Source of the DNA: Vombatus ursinus
Lineage: Eukaryota; Chordata; Mammalia; Diprotodontia; Vombatidae
Reading direction: 5' to 3'
Assembly (NCBI RefSeq): GCF_900497805.2
Contig: NW_020954570.1
Location: forward strand, 9,022,586 to 9,086,585
DNA length: 64,000 bases
Shown: positions 33,400 to 45,289 of the stretch, in pieces
Numbering within the stretch: the first letter of the stretch is position 1
Layout of the letters: each line of letters starts with the position of its first letter
Translations under genes and position numbers: made by a program
The notes under the pieces: generated by a model
Database searches by the model: none
Seen by the model: only the letters and a program-made list of their open reading frames with translations
Told to the model about the DNA's origin: nothing

Positions 33400-33892
33400 A
33401 CATTTATTAAAGGTTTCCTTTGTGACAGTTAACTTGTTTTTATTCTAATGTTTACATTAGATTTGTTTATGTAGAAACTTTAAAAATTCTACATAATCCA
33501 AAATTTTCCATTCTATCTTGTGTGATCCATTAGATCTTGAGGGTAAGTCTGTTTTTACCTTTCTTTAATTCCCAGACATTTAACATATTACTCGTCGTGG
33601 AGGAAGCCTTTAATAAATACCGACTGAATAAGCAGCTAGACTATGCACATTTATGCTGAAGTTTGTTTTTTTTTTAATTGGGGTGATGGTGTGTTGGAGA
33701 GGTACAGTGGATAGAATGCTGGGCCTGGAAATCAAAGAAAGGCGAAAATATCCTCTGCCCTCAAGGTCTAATGGATCATACAAGATATAGTATAAAACTT
33801 TGATTATGTAAAATTTTTTAAACAAACAAATCTAATGTAAAAATTAGAAGAAAAACAAGTTAACTATCACAAAGGAAGCCTTTAATAAATGT
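33400..33892. repeat. Long imperfect inverted repeat (arms ~140 bp, spacer ~214 bp)
   Basis: The left arm 33400-33543 is the reverse complement of the right arm 33758-33892. Shared blocks include 'acatttattaaagg', 'agttaacttgttttt', 'tttacattagatttgttt' and 'gatccattaga', with about 85% identity outside one short gap. The right arm resembles L1 ORF2 on the + strand and the left arm the same piece inverted. The spacer contains an L2-like 3' end ('gaagcctttaataaata'). Confidence 0.85.
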
Positions 33893-34005
33893 TCTGGGTT
33901 TTTTTTTACCCCATTAATTAAAGAATTGTAAATTCAAAGGAAGAGTCAAAGTAAATTGAATGTCCTGGAATACATTTTTTTTTCTCTAGTTTTCTAGTTC
34001 AGATT

Positions 34006-34304
34006 GCCATATGTTGTGGCTCATGCCTACACAGACTTTGCTATCTGGGTGGCTAAAGCTGGATAAATTGAGCTTAAGAGTTCTGAATGGCAGTAGGGCT
34101 AAAGTTAATTAGGTGTCTGTACTAAATCTAACACCACCAACGTGGTCAGTCCCTGGAATCAGATTGGAGGGAGGAGTTTGGCCATCAGGCTGCCTGAGGA
34201 AGAGCAAGTCAACTCAGGCCAGGAATGCCTGTCAGTAGTGAGATCAGTGCCTGTGATTGGCTACTACTCTACCAGTCTGGGTGAGATAGAGACACCCAGC
34301 CTCT
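34006..34304 (+). pseudogene. Full-length 7SL (SRP) RNA pseudogene
   Basis: A 299-nt tract matches 7SL RNA from end to end, about the length of human 7SL (~300 nt). The order is 5' Alu-domain block ('tggctcatgccta', 'gtggctaaagctgga', 'gagttctg'), then 'taggtgtctgtactaa', the S-domain ('cgtggtcagtccctgg', 'catcaggctgcctgagga'), and the 3' Alu-domain end ('gatcagtgcctgtgattgg', 'ccagtctgggtgagatagagac'). An A-rich stretch follows at 34305. Substitutions throughout, and the A-rich tail, point to an old retrotransposed copy, not a working RNA gene. Confidence 0.85.
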
Positions 34305-34310
34305 CAAAAA

Positions 34311-35820
34311 ACAAGAACAAAATTATGAAAGGAAGAAAGAAATTGGAAATTGTTGACTATGTGGAAAGTATATACAGTTCCTTTTTAAAAAAAAAAGTTT
34401 TTATACTTCCTTGAAAATTCTTCAACTTAACCCTACTTTCCTCTTTTTAACCTCTATCCAACTTGTCTTTTGAAGCTGCTTCAAATAGTTACTCCAAAAC
34501 AATTCAGAGCATAGACTGAAGTGATGTAGCATATTCAGTTTTCCATTCTTCTGAACCAGATTTTTTTTCCTTCTAAATACAGATTAATAAAGTGTACTCT
34601 ACATACAAGATGAACAAGCAAAAGAATTTTAGTGAAGGTACTTCCTAATCCTCAAAAAGTCAAGGAGGGCTTCAAGCCCGTCTTGGACTTCACAACACTT
34701 CACAACTTTGTGGTAAAAGAAAATTTTTAAATAGAGTCTTTGGAATTAATTATTTCAAGCTTAAATGGAGTGTAGCTTTGTCTTTTAGGCAAGAAAGTTG
34801 TGCTATTTGATTGATACTTGGAAACTTTACCCATAGTTTACATTTGTGTAGGTGCATAAAATGAACTATACGTGTTGCAAATAGATGTTTGTTTCTCTGT
34901 GTGTTTCTTTAGAACTTATCCCTTGTAACGTTGTGCTAGCGTTGCCTGCAAGTGACTTTTTTTTTTTCTGTATAGCTTGCTGCTAATTGGTTCATCTAGG
35001 TGACTTATTTGGCTCATCTAGTGGAGAATTATTCCTAGAACCAAAAATAGTTTCAAAGGGACAAATATGCATGTTAATAATTTTCATATTCCAAAAGTTC
35101 TGTGAAAAGAAAATTAAATTTTGAGTGGAAAAAGTGTTTTATTCAGTCACCTATAAGTAAGATGTTTTTAGGTTCTTTCAATATAGGCTAAGGAATGATT
35201 CCAGAATTTGATTCAAATGAAATACTTAAAGTCTTGGGGAAAACTATCTAATATTTTGGTTAGAGAAAATTCTTATAGAATAATAGATGCATTAAAAGTA
35301 ATGACCCTAAGCTTGATGTCAGCCAAGTAATGTCTAGTTTTAGTTATTTTTGAGTTTTACATTAATCAGACTTAAAAAGTTGTCTTATGGGCATACCTTT
35401 TGGTATTAAAATTTGTCATGTTACTTAGCTTTTCAATCTTTGTTATAGGGTTTTTTTAATGTTATAAAGTGAGATATTGCGTCAACATGAGTTTTCTTTT
35501 TGTATTCAGAAATAATTAACTGCACTTGAGACTACAAATTGATGGCTTTTATGTTTCTGAACATTGCAAACAAAAAGTTTTCTTTAGATCTTACTCTTCT
35601 TTGTCTATATCTTGGTGTATACCTGATGAGAGAAAAGAGACTTTTTACTACATGTGTGACAGTAGAAATCTGTTTTGGAAAACATTGAATATGCCTATCT
35701 GACTCTCAGTTCCTATGAGGGAATCACTGAATTCTTATAGAATTCCTTCAATTCAGCAATTCAATGGGGTGGAAAGACTGAAGGAGGAGGGAAGAAGGAT
35801 TGGAATTGAGGGGACAGAAA
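34311..35820. other. Intronic sequence, nothing recognised
   Basis: About 1.5 kb of AT-rich intron with no exon, open frame or nameable repeat. Confidence 0.4.
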
Positions 35821-35856
35821 GTGTGTGTGTATGTGTGTGTGTGTGTGTGTGTGTGC
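35821..35856. repeat. (TG)n microsatellite
   Basis: TG run with one interruption. Confidence 0.95.
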
Positions 35857-35884
35857 CAACTGTAAGTGGTTAAGACAGTGCATC

Positions 35885-36765
35885 TTTCCCTCTACTTACA
35901 TACCAGTATGACATTCACCTTTTGGCATTATCACCACTCTACTCAACTTCTTTCTTTACATTGAGGACATCACCATCCTACTAGTCTCCCATGTTTATAA
36001 CCTTGGCATTATTTTTGACTCCTTGCAGTTACGTGATGTATTCTATCCGTTGACATATTTTGCTGTTTCTGTCCTCACAAAATCTTTGCATATATCCCCT
36101 TCTAACTGCTCACACAACCTTAGATCAACCATCATCTCATGCCTGAACTCTTGCCATGACTTTAGTTGGTGTCACTGCCTGTTTTCTCTCCCAAATAAAG
36201 GTAGTCATTCACAGAACTAATAGTGATTATCCTTAAGTGCAATTTTGACCATGTTACTCTACTATTCAGGAAACTGATGGTTGTCAGTTACCTGTAATCT
36301 TAAACACATATCCTCATGTTTGAATTTTGAAGCCCTTCACATCCTCTTCCTCAACGTATCTTTCCAGACTTATTGTATGTCAGGAGTTTGTTCTAGGTAC
36401 GTTGACCTTTCTGTTTCTTACCCTTGACACTCCACTTCCCACCTGTGTTCATGCTCAAAGTGCACTCCCTGCTCACCTACACCTCACAGAACCTTTTGCT
36501 TCGAAATTCAGCTCAGTACCACCTTATGCACAAAGCCTATCCCAAACTGCTAGTGACCCTAGAGGGTTCTAACTACTCTATTTTTTTACTCTATTTTTTT
36601 TTCTATGTTTATATTTATAATATATTACATGTATCAGAGATATGTTTTCTCTCCTGATAAAATGTAAACTCCTTGAGAGCAGAGATTGTTTAATTTTATC
36701 TTTGGATCCACAGTGACTGGCATGTAGGTGCTTAATAATGTGCATTTATTGGTTGATTGGTCAAT
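35885..36765 (+). mobile_element. L2-like LINE 3' region, sense copy
   Basis: 'accttggcattatttttgact', 'catctcatgcctgaactcttg', 'gaagcccttcacatcctctt', 'ctccttgagagcagagattg' and a tail 'gcttaataatgtgcatttatt'. Confidence 0.55.
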
Positions 36766-36799
36766 GTTGTTTCTGCTGGTTTGAGAGGGTGCTAATGAA

Positions 36800-37830
36800 G
36801 ATGTATTAGGCAGTGTAACAACCCAAACCTTTAATGAATCAATAAAGAGTTTTGGAGGCTAGGCACTGAGGATATAGCAACAAAAATTAAACATTTCCTG
36901 CCCTGAAGAAACCCACGTTCTTCTGTAGGGAAAAGCAATATATGTGCATAAAAATGTGTACAGAAAATGTAAAAGTAAATACAAGAGAATGAGGGTGGGT
37001 AAGTATAGCAATTGGGCATCGTCAGGTAATGCCTCAGGTACGGGAAAGTGTTTGATCTGAGATTTGAAGGATTGTAAAGAGTCTAAAAGGCAAAAATGAG
37101 GAGGGAATATAGTCTGAGCATGGATCAGTCTGTGCAAAGACATGGAAAGATGGAATGTTTTGAGTGAACAGCATCTGAAAGGTCAATTTAACTAGAATGT
37201 AAAGTATATGAATGGCAGCAATGCACAACTGAACTTGAAAAGGTGGTTGGAGCCAGGTTGTGCTGGCTTTGAATGATAAGCTTGCTTTTGTATTTTGTTC
37301 ATAGAGGTAGTAGGGAGTCTATAGAGTTTGAATAGGAAAATGATATTGTCAGACCTATGTTTTAGGAAAATCACTTTTGCAACTTCGTGAAGGATGGATC
37401 AAAGAAGATTTGAGGCAGAGAGACTGATTAGGAGGCTATTACAGTAATCTAGGTGAGAGGTGATGAAGGCCTGAAGTAGGTTGGTGCTATGTGAGTGGAG
37501 AGAAAGGGATGTATGTAATAGATGTTATGGAGATAGAACTGATAAGATGAGGCAGCTAATTGGATATGTGGTATGAGGAAAGGTAAGGAGTAAAGAAAGT
37601 CATAGGGTATGAAACTAAGTTAGAAGGTGGTACCCTTGATGGAAATAGGGAAGTTTAGAAGACATTTTGAGTATAAGGTGATGAGTTCTTTTTTGAACAT
37701 TTTGAATCCATAATGCATCTGATATGAAATGACTAATAAGCAGTTGGTGATGTGGAACTGAGGCTTAGGAGAAAGACTAGATGTGTAGATAATCGTTTCT
37801 CTTTGATACAAATGCATTTTCATAACTGGA
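36800..37830 (-). mobile_element. L2-like LINE 3' region, antisense copy
   Basis: 'ttttaggaaaatcacttttgc', 'ctgattaggaggctattacag', 'gtgagaggtgatgaaggcctg' and 'aagcagttggtgatgtggaac', the reverse complement of the copies at 21400 and 35885. It lies head to head with the sense copy just upstream. Confidence 0.6.
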
Positions 37831-38034
37831 AATCCTTAGCTAAAATAAGTTATAATAAGGTTACCATAGGATAGTTGTGGGTTTGTTCCTCTTGTTTGTA
37901 GAGAGAATGTTATATCGCCTCCTAATAGAACTTGAAGTAAAAAGTTGGTTAAACTCTCATTTCTCCTGGTATGTCATAATGTCCAGTCCAAAAATATGGC
38001 TTGATATAAATGCTGTTCTTTTTTCAAAGGCAAG

Positions 38035-38037
<3 letters not shown>

Positions 38038-38082
<45 letters not shown>
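38038..38082. repeat. (TG)n microsatellite
   Basis: Long uninterrupted TG run. Confidence 0.95.
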
Positions 38083-38083
<1 letters not shown>

Positions 38084-38364
38084 GGGCAGGGGATCACAGT
38101 GTATGTGCAAAGTCTGAATTTGATCAGAAAATCCAGGGCAATTTGACTTTATTTCTTATAGGTCTGGGTTTAGAGAACTAGGAATGATACTAGGAAGGAA
38201 ATTTTATAGGGCAACATGAATTTACTCTGACTTAGGCAGATTTTTTTTTTCCTCGCTCTCATCCCCATTTCTGCATTATGACAAATAGCAAAACTTTTAC
38301 AGTATCTCTTTTTAGCCCCATGTATACATTTACAGCCTTTGTTTTATGTGCTTCTTTCTCTTCT

Positions 38365-38980
38365 CCCTAGTTCAGGCCTTCATTGTCCCACACTTGGGCC
38401 AGCAGTAGCCTGCTGGTCAATTTCCGTGCCTCAAGTCCTTTCCCAATCCAGTACATTCTTCATGCTGCTGTCAGATTGCTCTTAAGAGCACATTTGACCA
38501 TGTTACATTGCCTTCCTCCCTTCCATCCCCTTCAACTAACCTTATTGCCTCCAGGATCAAATATAAAATGATGTTTGTCTTCCCCTCTCCCATAAACTTG
38601 AATTATCTGATCCGGCAACACTGGCCTCCTTGCTGTTACTGGGTGCTCCATCTTGCAACTCAGTACTTCATCATGTGAGGCCTGGAACTTTCTCCTTTCT
38701 CTTTGCTGCCTCCCAACTTCCCTGGCTTCCCTTTAAGTCTCCCCCTGTAAGAAGTCTTTTCTAATTCCCCTTAGCAATAGTACCTTCCCTCTGTTAATTG
38801 TTTTCAATTTATCTGCTATACATCTTGTTGGTACATAGATGTTTGTCTGTTGTTTCCCCCATTTCAGTGAGCTGCTCAGAGCAAGGTATTATCTTTCACC
38901 TTTCTTTGTATCTGTAGCACTTAGCATAGTGTTTTGCACATATTAGCCACGTGACAAATGATTAGTGACTGACAGACTAG
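38365..38980 (+). mobile_element. L2-like LINE 3' end, sense
   Basis: 'attgcctccaggatcaaatat', 'tggcctccttgctgttactg', 'taccttccctctgttaattg' and the end 'gatgtgtgac'-type tail near 38970. Confidence 0.65.
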
Positions 38981-39289
38981 TGTTATTTTAAGTTTATTTT
39001 TATTTTTTGAAATTAAGCAAAAAACATTGTCAAAATTAGCTCATTTCTGTGGATATGACATTTGTAGTCCTATAAAGATTTGTAGTGTGATATTTTCCAG
39101 CTGGCTTATGTTTATCACGTGAATCTTATTAGACCACGTAACTTATATTCAGTTTTTCAGTGTACATATTATCTCAAGTACTTTTTGCCACAAAAGATGT
39201 TTATTATACTGTCCTGTCACTGACGAAATTACAAATGCAAAATGGAATCTGACCCTACTTTGCCTTTTTTACATTATTACATTTTGTAC

Positions 39290-39715
39290 TGTATTGGCCC
39301 GGCCAGACTGGCATTTTTGATGTTTTTCACACATGGATAAGTCCTCAGTCTCCGTGATTTTGCTTTGACTCTCCCCATGCCAGTAAATCACTCCATCTTC
39401 ACATTTGCACTTAGAATCCCAGGTTTTCTTCATGACTCAGTTCAAATGCCATCTTCTACATGAGGTCTTTCTTGGGCTAGTATCTTCCCTACTGGGGTTA
39501 CTTTGTATCTGTTTCATATCTTTTTTACATACGTGTATACATGTATATATATATGTGTGTGTGTGTGTGCACATGTGCACGCATGCACACACACACACTT
39601 ATTGCCTGCCCATCACAATGTAAGCTCCTTTGAGGGCAAGGCCTGTTTTATCTTTTTATTGTCAGAATCAAGCATACATGAAGTCTTTAATGAATGTTTG
39701 TTGATTAGTTGATTT
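39290..39715 (+). mobile_element. L2-like LINE 3' end, sense, with an internal TG/CA microsatellite
   Basis: 'catgactcagttcaaatgcc', 'aatgtaagctcctttgagggc' and the tail 'taatgaatgtttgttgatt'. The microsatellite is at 39539-39598. Confidence 0.6.
39539..39598. repeat. Self-complementary TA/TG/CA microsatellite
   Basis: TA then TG repeats, a centre 'gcacatgtgcacgcatgc', then CA repeats. The TG and CA arms are complementary and could form a hairpin. Confidence 0.9.
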
Positions 39716-39719
39716 GGAA

Positions 39720-40420
39720 TAAGAGGGAGTAAGGGTGTTTAGGTTTTGTCTTGGCCATATTAGTTATTTAGCTATGAACTTTATCCACTATGCTGTGCTG
39801 CCTCTCAGTGCAAATATAAAATAATATTAATACATTTGAACAAATCTTTTCAATGTTGCAATTGCATAGCATCTTCAGATAATGTCTTAAAGGTATCCTT
39901 ATGCTTACGGTTTTCTAATTGCTTTTCCTAGATAACTTTTACTTTATGGTTTCTTTGTTATATGTATCAGTTGTCTTCCAATTTTGTGTAACATTTCCCC
40001 ATCTTTTTTTTTGTCTTGCCTATGTAATTGGTCATGATAATATATACCAATATTTTGAAAGAATATTTTTCTCTGCCATTTTAGTTGTTAGACATTTCTG
40101 TCTCAAAGGCATTGTAATGTGCAATATGATTGCCTTTCAATCATGATTTAATCAATGGTAGCCATAGACGTATTATTGATAAGTGGTATATTTATTAAAA
40201 TTTGAATGTATGCAAATTTCTCATCATAACCTTGAGATGCACAACCTCCGGATTATCTGAAAAACACAAACTTTTTATAAGGAAGTTATTTTGGAAGTTG
40301 CTTAGGATCCAAAACTAAACCCATCTTGTGCCAAATGCTTTTCTGTAATAAATGGTTTTACTGATGTGTTTTTACTGCTGTTAAACTTTAGAAAAGAAAA
40401 AATACCAAAAAGTCTCAAAT
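39720..40420. other. Intronic sequence, nothing recognised
   Basis: No exon or nameable repeat seen. Confidence 0.4.
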
Positions 40421-40422
40421 CA

Positions 40423-40600
40423 AGGGTTCTTAACTTGGAGCCTTGAAATTTGTATTTCAAAAATATTTTGATAACTATTTCAAAGCAATTGGTTTTTTCC
40501 CTGTATTTTTATTTTATGCATTAAAATATTATTCTGAGGAGTCTGTAGGCTTCACCAGAATGCCCAGGGGGCCTGTGACAAAGAAAAGGTTAAGAACCTT
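40423..40600. mobile_element. hAT-type MITE
   Basis: About 178 nt with terminal inverted repeats 'aagggttcttaac' and 'gttaagaacctt'. The interior includes 'aatattttgataactatttca' and 'gtctgtaggcttcaccagaa', as in a MITE common in marsupials. No transposase frame. Confidence 0.7.
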
Positions 40601-40779
40601 CTATACTTTATAGAATGCAAGCACCTTTTGTCTCTGGTTTGTGTTTGTTAGATTTGATTTTCAAAGGACTTTAGCAAGCTTAACTTCTTAAATCTTCTCA
40701 AAGTAGTGTGAAATGACAGCCTCCCAAAAAAAAGCCTGATAAAATTTTGAATTACATTAAGATGAGTATATTATCCATG

Positions 40780-40910
40780 AATAAGAAGATAATAGATACA
40801 CTAACTACTGTGCCCTGGTCAGAACACTTTTGGAATATTATAATAACTTATAGGGCCCAGATTTTAGAACGAATATTGCCAATTTAAAGAAAATTCGGAA
40901 TATTGAATTT
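40780..40910 (+). mobile_element. CR1/L3-like LINE fragment
   Basis: 'ctactgtgccctggtcagaac' and 'ttggaatattataataactt', as in CR1-type 3' regions. Confidence 0.4.
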
Positions 40911-41480
40911 TTTTTTCCCATCAAGGAAAAATGAAATACAACCTGCTCTTGTTTCTGTTCAATTTTAGATATAGATTTTTTTCTTTCTACAGTTCCTTTC
41001 CGAGTATGTTGACTATAAAAAAGTTTTATCTCCTAATAGTAGGAATCTCTGTTTTTGGAAAGACAAGAAAACTGGATATGGGAATATTATCTGTGTTTCT
41101 ATAAGCTCTAGGTTAGAACTGATAGTTGTGAAAGTACCTAGAGTTGGTTTAAAAAAAAAAAACCGTAACACAGACTTATTTGTTTGATGGAATAAAAACA
41201 TGAATCAGTAGTAACTATGAAAATTAGTGTCGCAGAATTACTGTTTAAATGAAAAGAACCTCAAAAACAATTTGAAAAAATTGAAGAATGTGTTGAATAG
41301 AAGATACAGAAATGTTTCTCAATGATACATACAGATTTAGACAGAAATAAAAGTCATGCCTCAAGTGATTACAAAAATTCAGATGTTACAGTTGTGATTT
41401 TTGAGCAAAGTAGAACAAAGAGGTAACATTAACATAATTAAATGAGATTAATGAAATTATTTTTTTTTCTAATCTCTTAT
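40911..41480. other. Intronic sequence, nothing recognised
   Basis: AT-rich, no feature seen. Confidence 0.4.
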
Positions 41481-41484
41481 ATGC

Positions 41485-41640
41485 TAACACAATCCTAAAT
41501 GCTGGGAATAAAATGCTGTCCCTGCCCTCAAGGAGATTACATTCTAATAGGGAGAGAGAACACATTTAGTGGAATGTGGGCCAGGGAACATCAGTTTGTT
41601 ATGCAAAGTTACAGGGATGTTATAGTGGTGTAGAATGATA
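41485..41640 (-). mobile_element. L2-like LINE fragment
   Basis: 'gctgtccctgccctcaaggag' with 'attacattctaatagggagag'. Confidence 0.5.
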
Positions 41641-41702
41641 TTCCCCTTTGATGAACAATAACAGGAAAGATGGAAGGTAGGAAGGAAGGAGAGAGAGTAG
41701 AG

Positions 41703-41960
41703 GAAACAAGCATTTATTAGGTGTCTATGTTCCAGGCACTATGCTAAGTACTTTACAAATATTATCTCATTTAATCCTTACAACTCTATGAGATAGGTGC
41801 TTTTTTATTCCCATTTTACAGTTGAGATAACTGAGGCAGATTGAGGCTAAATGACTTGCCCAGGGTCACATAGTTAATAAATGTCTGAGGCTGGATTTAA
41901 ACTCAGTTCTTCCTGCCTCCATGCCCAACCCTCTCTCTACTGTGCCACCTAGATGCCTCT
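41703..41960 (-). mobile_element. MIR/CORE-type SINE with tRNA head
   Basis: 'caagcatttattaggtgtcta', 'tatctcatttaatccttacaac', 'aaatgacttgcccagggtcac' and head 'ctactgtgccacctagatgcc'. Confidence 0.8.
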
Positions 41961-42379
41961 ACAGAGTTGATTTGATCATGGTTTCAGTATTTGAGGGGCA
42001 TGGTTGAGTAAAGATACATTACACAGTGGCAAAGTGGCTGATGAGATGATCAGGGAGTAGGAAACAAATTAAAGCATAATTAGGCCTGCCTGAAATAGTG
42101 GACCAGGTGAGGCACACAACAATTAGGGAAAGAGTCCCACGTTGTGTGTTACAGAGTTGAAAAAGTTAAAACTTCCTGGGAATGGCAGAAACCAGCATCA
42201 TGCTCCAAGATACCAAAGGCCATTCGGTAGTAACCAAATGAATTCACATGGATCTGTGATTACTGAATTTGCTGATGAAGCATATTGTAACTTACCCACG
42301 CTTTCCTATTTTATGTGACTTTTTCCTTGACTCTCATAAGTTCACCACTGGGGCCCTTCCTCAAATCATAATATTATGA

Positions 42380-43285
42380 GGATATGAGTGGAGCATTTGA
42401 TTTTTCCACCTGTTATCCTTTACCTTTGCCATGTAACCAGCCCATCTTCTTTTCCTTTCTTAGATTTCCTCTTAGCATCCTTTACTTCAGTTCTTCCCTG
42501 TTCCACATTTGTTATATGGTTCCATCCTTGTTCACATCCACCCAGCACTCCTCTGTTGCCCTCTTGAGGTTCATATTTTTAATTCTTCAAGTGCTATTTG
42601 TCTTCCAGGTATCACAATCATACAACTCTGATAAGGTGTTGGTATTAAAAACTTTTGTTTCTGAAGTGGTCATTCAAGGGATCCGTCATCTTGAGGTCAT
42701 TCAAGGAACTTTGCAATTTCCTGAAGGCTCTTCCCTCTCCTGTTTAGTTTTAAACCCAATTCATTGTCAATTTGTACTGTCTGTCCCAGATATCCTGATG
42801 CATAGGCTCTAAAAATTGTCCATGTATCTGTATGCTGTAATCTGGGCAGTAGGCAGTTTTCTGGGGTTTTATAGAACTAACACAGTGTCATCTACAAATA
42901 AGAGTATTAAGTGCAATTCACCATCCATATGGAATCCTTCATCTTGAACTCTTCACTGAACACATTTGGTGAGCATTTATGGCATTGATTCACTTGAGGT
43001 GTATGATCAGAAGATCATTGAAAAAAGATTATTTCTGTTATATCTTTTAAGGCATCTTGAATAATTTTGATGCATCAATGAGACACAACTTGTTTGAAAA
43101 TTTATGGCTGTATGTTGCTTAACTCAATCAAAAATTTTTTAAAAAAATAATCAATGGACAGCTATTAAGTGTCTAGGTGGGATTTGATCAGATATCTTTT
43201 GTAAAAACTGACTCGTTTCTATAATACCCTTATCAAGAATGCACTCAATGCATGTGTAGATAGTTCTCTGAATGACAGTAAATAT
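42380..43285 (-). mobile_element. Decayed LINE with a reverse-transcriptase FVDD box
   Basis: Minus-strand codons at 42878-42922 read GELHLILLFVDDTVL, the RT catalytic motif (FxDD). Flanking sequence runs to about 43285 but is broken. The clade was not determined (not L1-like at this box). A + strand open frame of 142 codons at 42384 is its antisense. Confidence 0.55.
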
Positions 43286-43727
43286 ATATTAAATATACAT
43301 TTGTTAAATATTTTTTAAAATATACACATATTAAATATAAATTCATGGAATGGAATGGAAAGTAAGTAGATAAAGAGAAAGTTAACTGAAATGCAAAAAT
43401 AATAATAAGGACTTAATAGTAACTTATTTTGATTCTTCCTTAGATCTGGAGAAGGGTAACAGAAAATTAAATGAAGGAAGTTAAGGACTTGAATGGAATG
43501 TTGAAAAACAGGAGTTCCTACATATGGAGAAAAAATATTCATGGGACCTTTGTAAAAATTGCTCATAGTCTAGCATAGAGAGGTCAAACATGAGGCTTAT
43601 AGCAACACTCCTGGGTACAGCCTTGAACCAGATGAAAATCTGATTGGGAAATATTTAACAAAATGATTACTCAAAAAAAAAAAACCCACACACAACACAG
43701 TATTACATTTTAAACCATCTCTAGACT

Positions 43728-43905
43728 TGGCCAGGGGAATACTAATATCAGAATGTCTACATTCAAAACCCACTCCTGATTATTACTTTGACCTTGGACA
43801 AGTTACTTGATCTCCCTGGACTTTGGTTTCTTCCTTTCAAAAATGAGGTTAACTAGATGTTCTCTGAGGGTCCCTCTAATTTTAGATCTATCATCCTGCA
43901 AGCCT
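43728..43905 (+). mobile_element. MIR-type SINE
   Basis: 'gaccttggacaagttacttga', 'tttcttcctttcaaaaatgagg' and 'agggtccctctaattttag'. Confidence 0.6.
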
Positions 43906-44514
43906 GTATATAAAGCATAAAGAGATTTCTGGAGGGGGGCGGAAATCCATAGACTCGGATTCAAAAGTCAATTTTTAAAAACAAATACTTCTTATGGTCT
44001 ATAAACACCTTTCTGCATTGATTTATGAGTTATGTGCTAGAGTATGGTTTGACTTTTGCCTAGTCCTTTCTTGAAAATTATATTTATGAACTCTTCTTGT
44101 ATTCCTTTTTTTGGGGAATGGGGGGTGGGTAGAAATGCCTCCTGTTGAAGGGCTGTTAACATTAACAATTTATGTGTGAAAAAATCTTGCTTGTCTCAGT
44201 GTATTGTTTTGCTTTGCAGGGGTCACTTTTTGGCTTTTTGGAATATCTTTATGTTCTTTAATTTTTTGTAGTAATGATATAACCCTAAATTATTTGGTTG
44301 AAGATTCTTCAAAGTTGAAAAACTTCTTGCTGTTTTCCTTAAGCTTGGTATTCAAATTTTTTAATTTGTCATATTCTTATGGGAGACCTGTGACTTTTAA
44401 ATATCTGTGCATCACCTCTTCAAAGAGGATTTTTTTTTGGCACATTAAGAAATTAATGTCTTTCATAATTTTGTCTCTTGCTTTTTGCTTTTGAATTTTC
44501 TTCTGCATTTTTGA
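43906..44514. other. Intronic sequence, nothing recognised
   Basis: No exon or nameable repeat seen. Confidence 0.4.
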
Positions 44515-45270
44515 ATTCTGCACTGGGGAGAGACTTGAGGCAAGGAGACCAATTAGGCTGTTGCAATAATGTAGTTAAGATGAATGCTTGAACTAAGATG
44601 CTTTTCTGTATGAGTGCAGAGAAGGGATCAATACAAAAGATGTTGTAAAATTATAAACAGCAAGATTTGACAACTGAATGGATATGTGGGGTCAGGGGAG
44701 AGTGGGGAGTTGAGGATAATGCTGAGATTATGAAGCTGGAAAACTGGATTGATGCTGATGCCTTTGGTTGGTGGGGACTCAAAAGTAGGGGTGTGTGGTG
44801 AGGTGAGGAAGCCAACAAATTCCATTGTGGACATGTTGAATTGAAATGCCTCCCTGGTAGCCAATTTAAGATATCTAATAGTTACGTTAGGACAAAGCTG
44901 AGGGGAGATAGTGGGGCTGGGTAATAGATCTGGGAGTCATCTGCATAGAAATCATAGTTAAACCTGTAAGAGCTAATAAGGTTATTGAGGGAATGTGTAG
45001 AGAGAGAATAGAAGAAGGCCTACTACAGAACCTTGTGAAACACCCAGTCAGAGGACTTGGTATAGATGAGTTAACCAAGGACACTGAAGCAGCTATCACA
45101 CAGGGAGGAAGGAGACAAAAGTCATAAAAATCCATGTAAGCGAGTATGTAGGATTAGGAAGTGATAGATAATGTCAAATGCGGCTGAGGCTGAGAAAATG
45201 CATCAAATTAGGCAATTAAGAAATTGTTGGTTGCTCTGAAAAGAGCAAACAAAAGGCTAATCAAGACAAT
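44515..45270 (-). mobile_element. L2-like LINE 3' region, antisense
   Basis: 'ggggagagacttgaggcaagg', 'caactgaatggatatgtgggg', 'ttccattgtggacatgttgaa', 'gagtcatctgcatagaaatc' and 'gataatgtcaaatgcggctg' in order. Confidence 0.6.
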
Positions 45271-45289
45271 TGCTTCAGCTGAGAAGCAG

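Noticed and set aside
34006-34304. Working 7SL RNA gene
   Set aside because: There are many substitutions in conserved loops and an A-rich tail, so a retropseudogene is the better reading.
42384-42812. 142-codon + strand frame as a gene
   Set aside because: It is antisense to a decayed LINE and has no recognisable domain.
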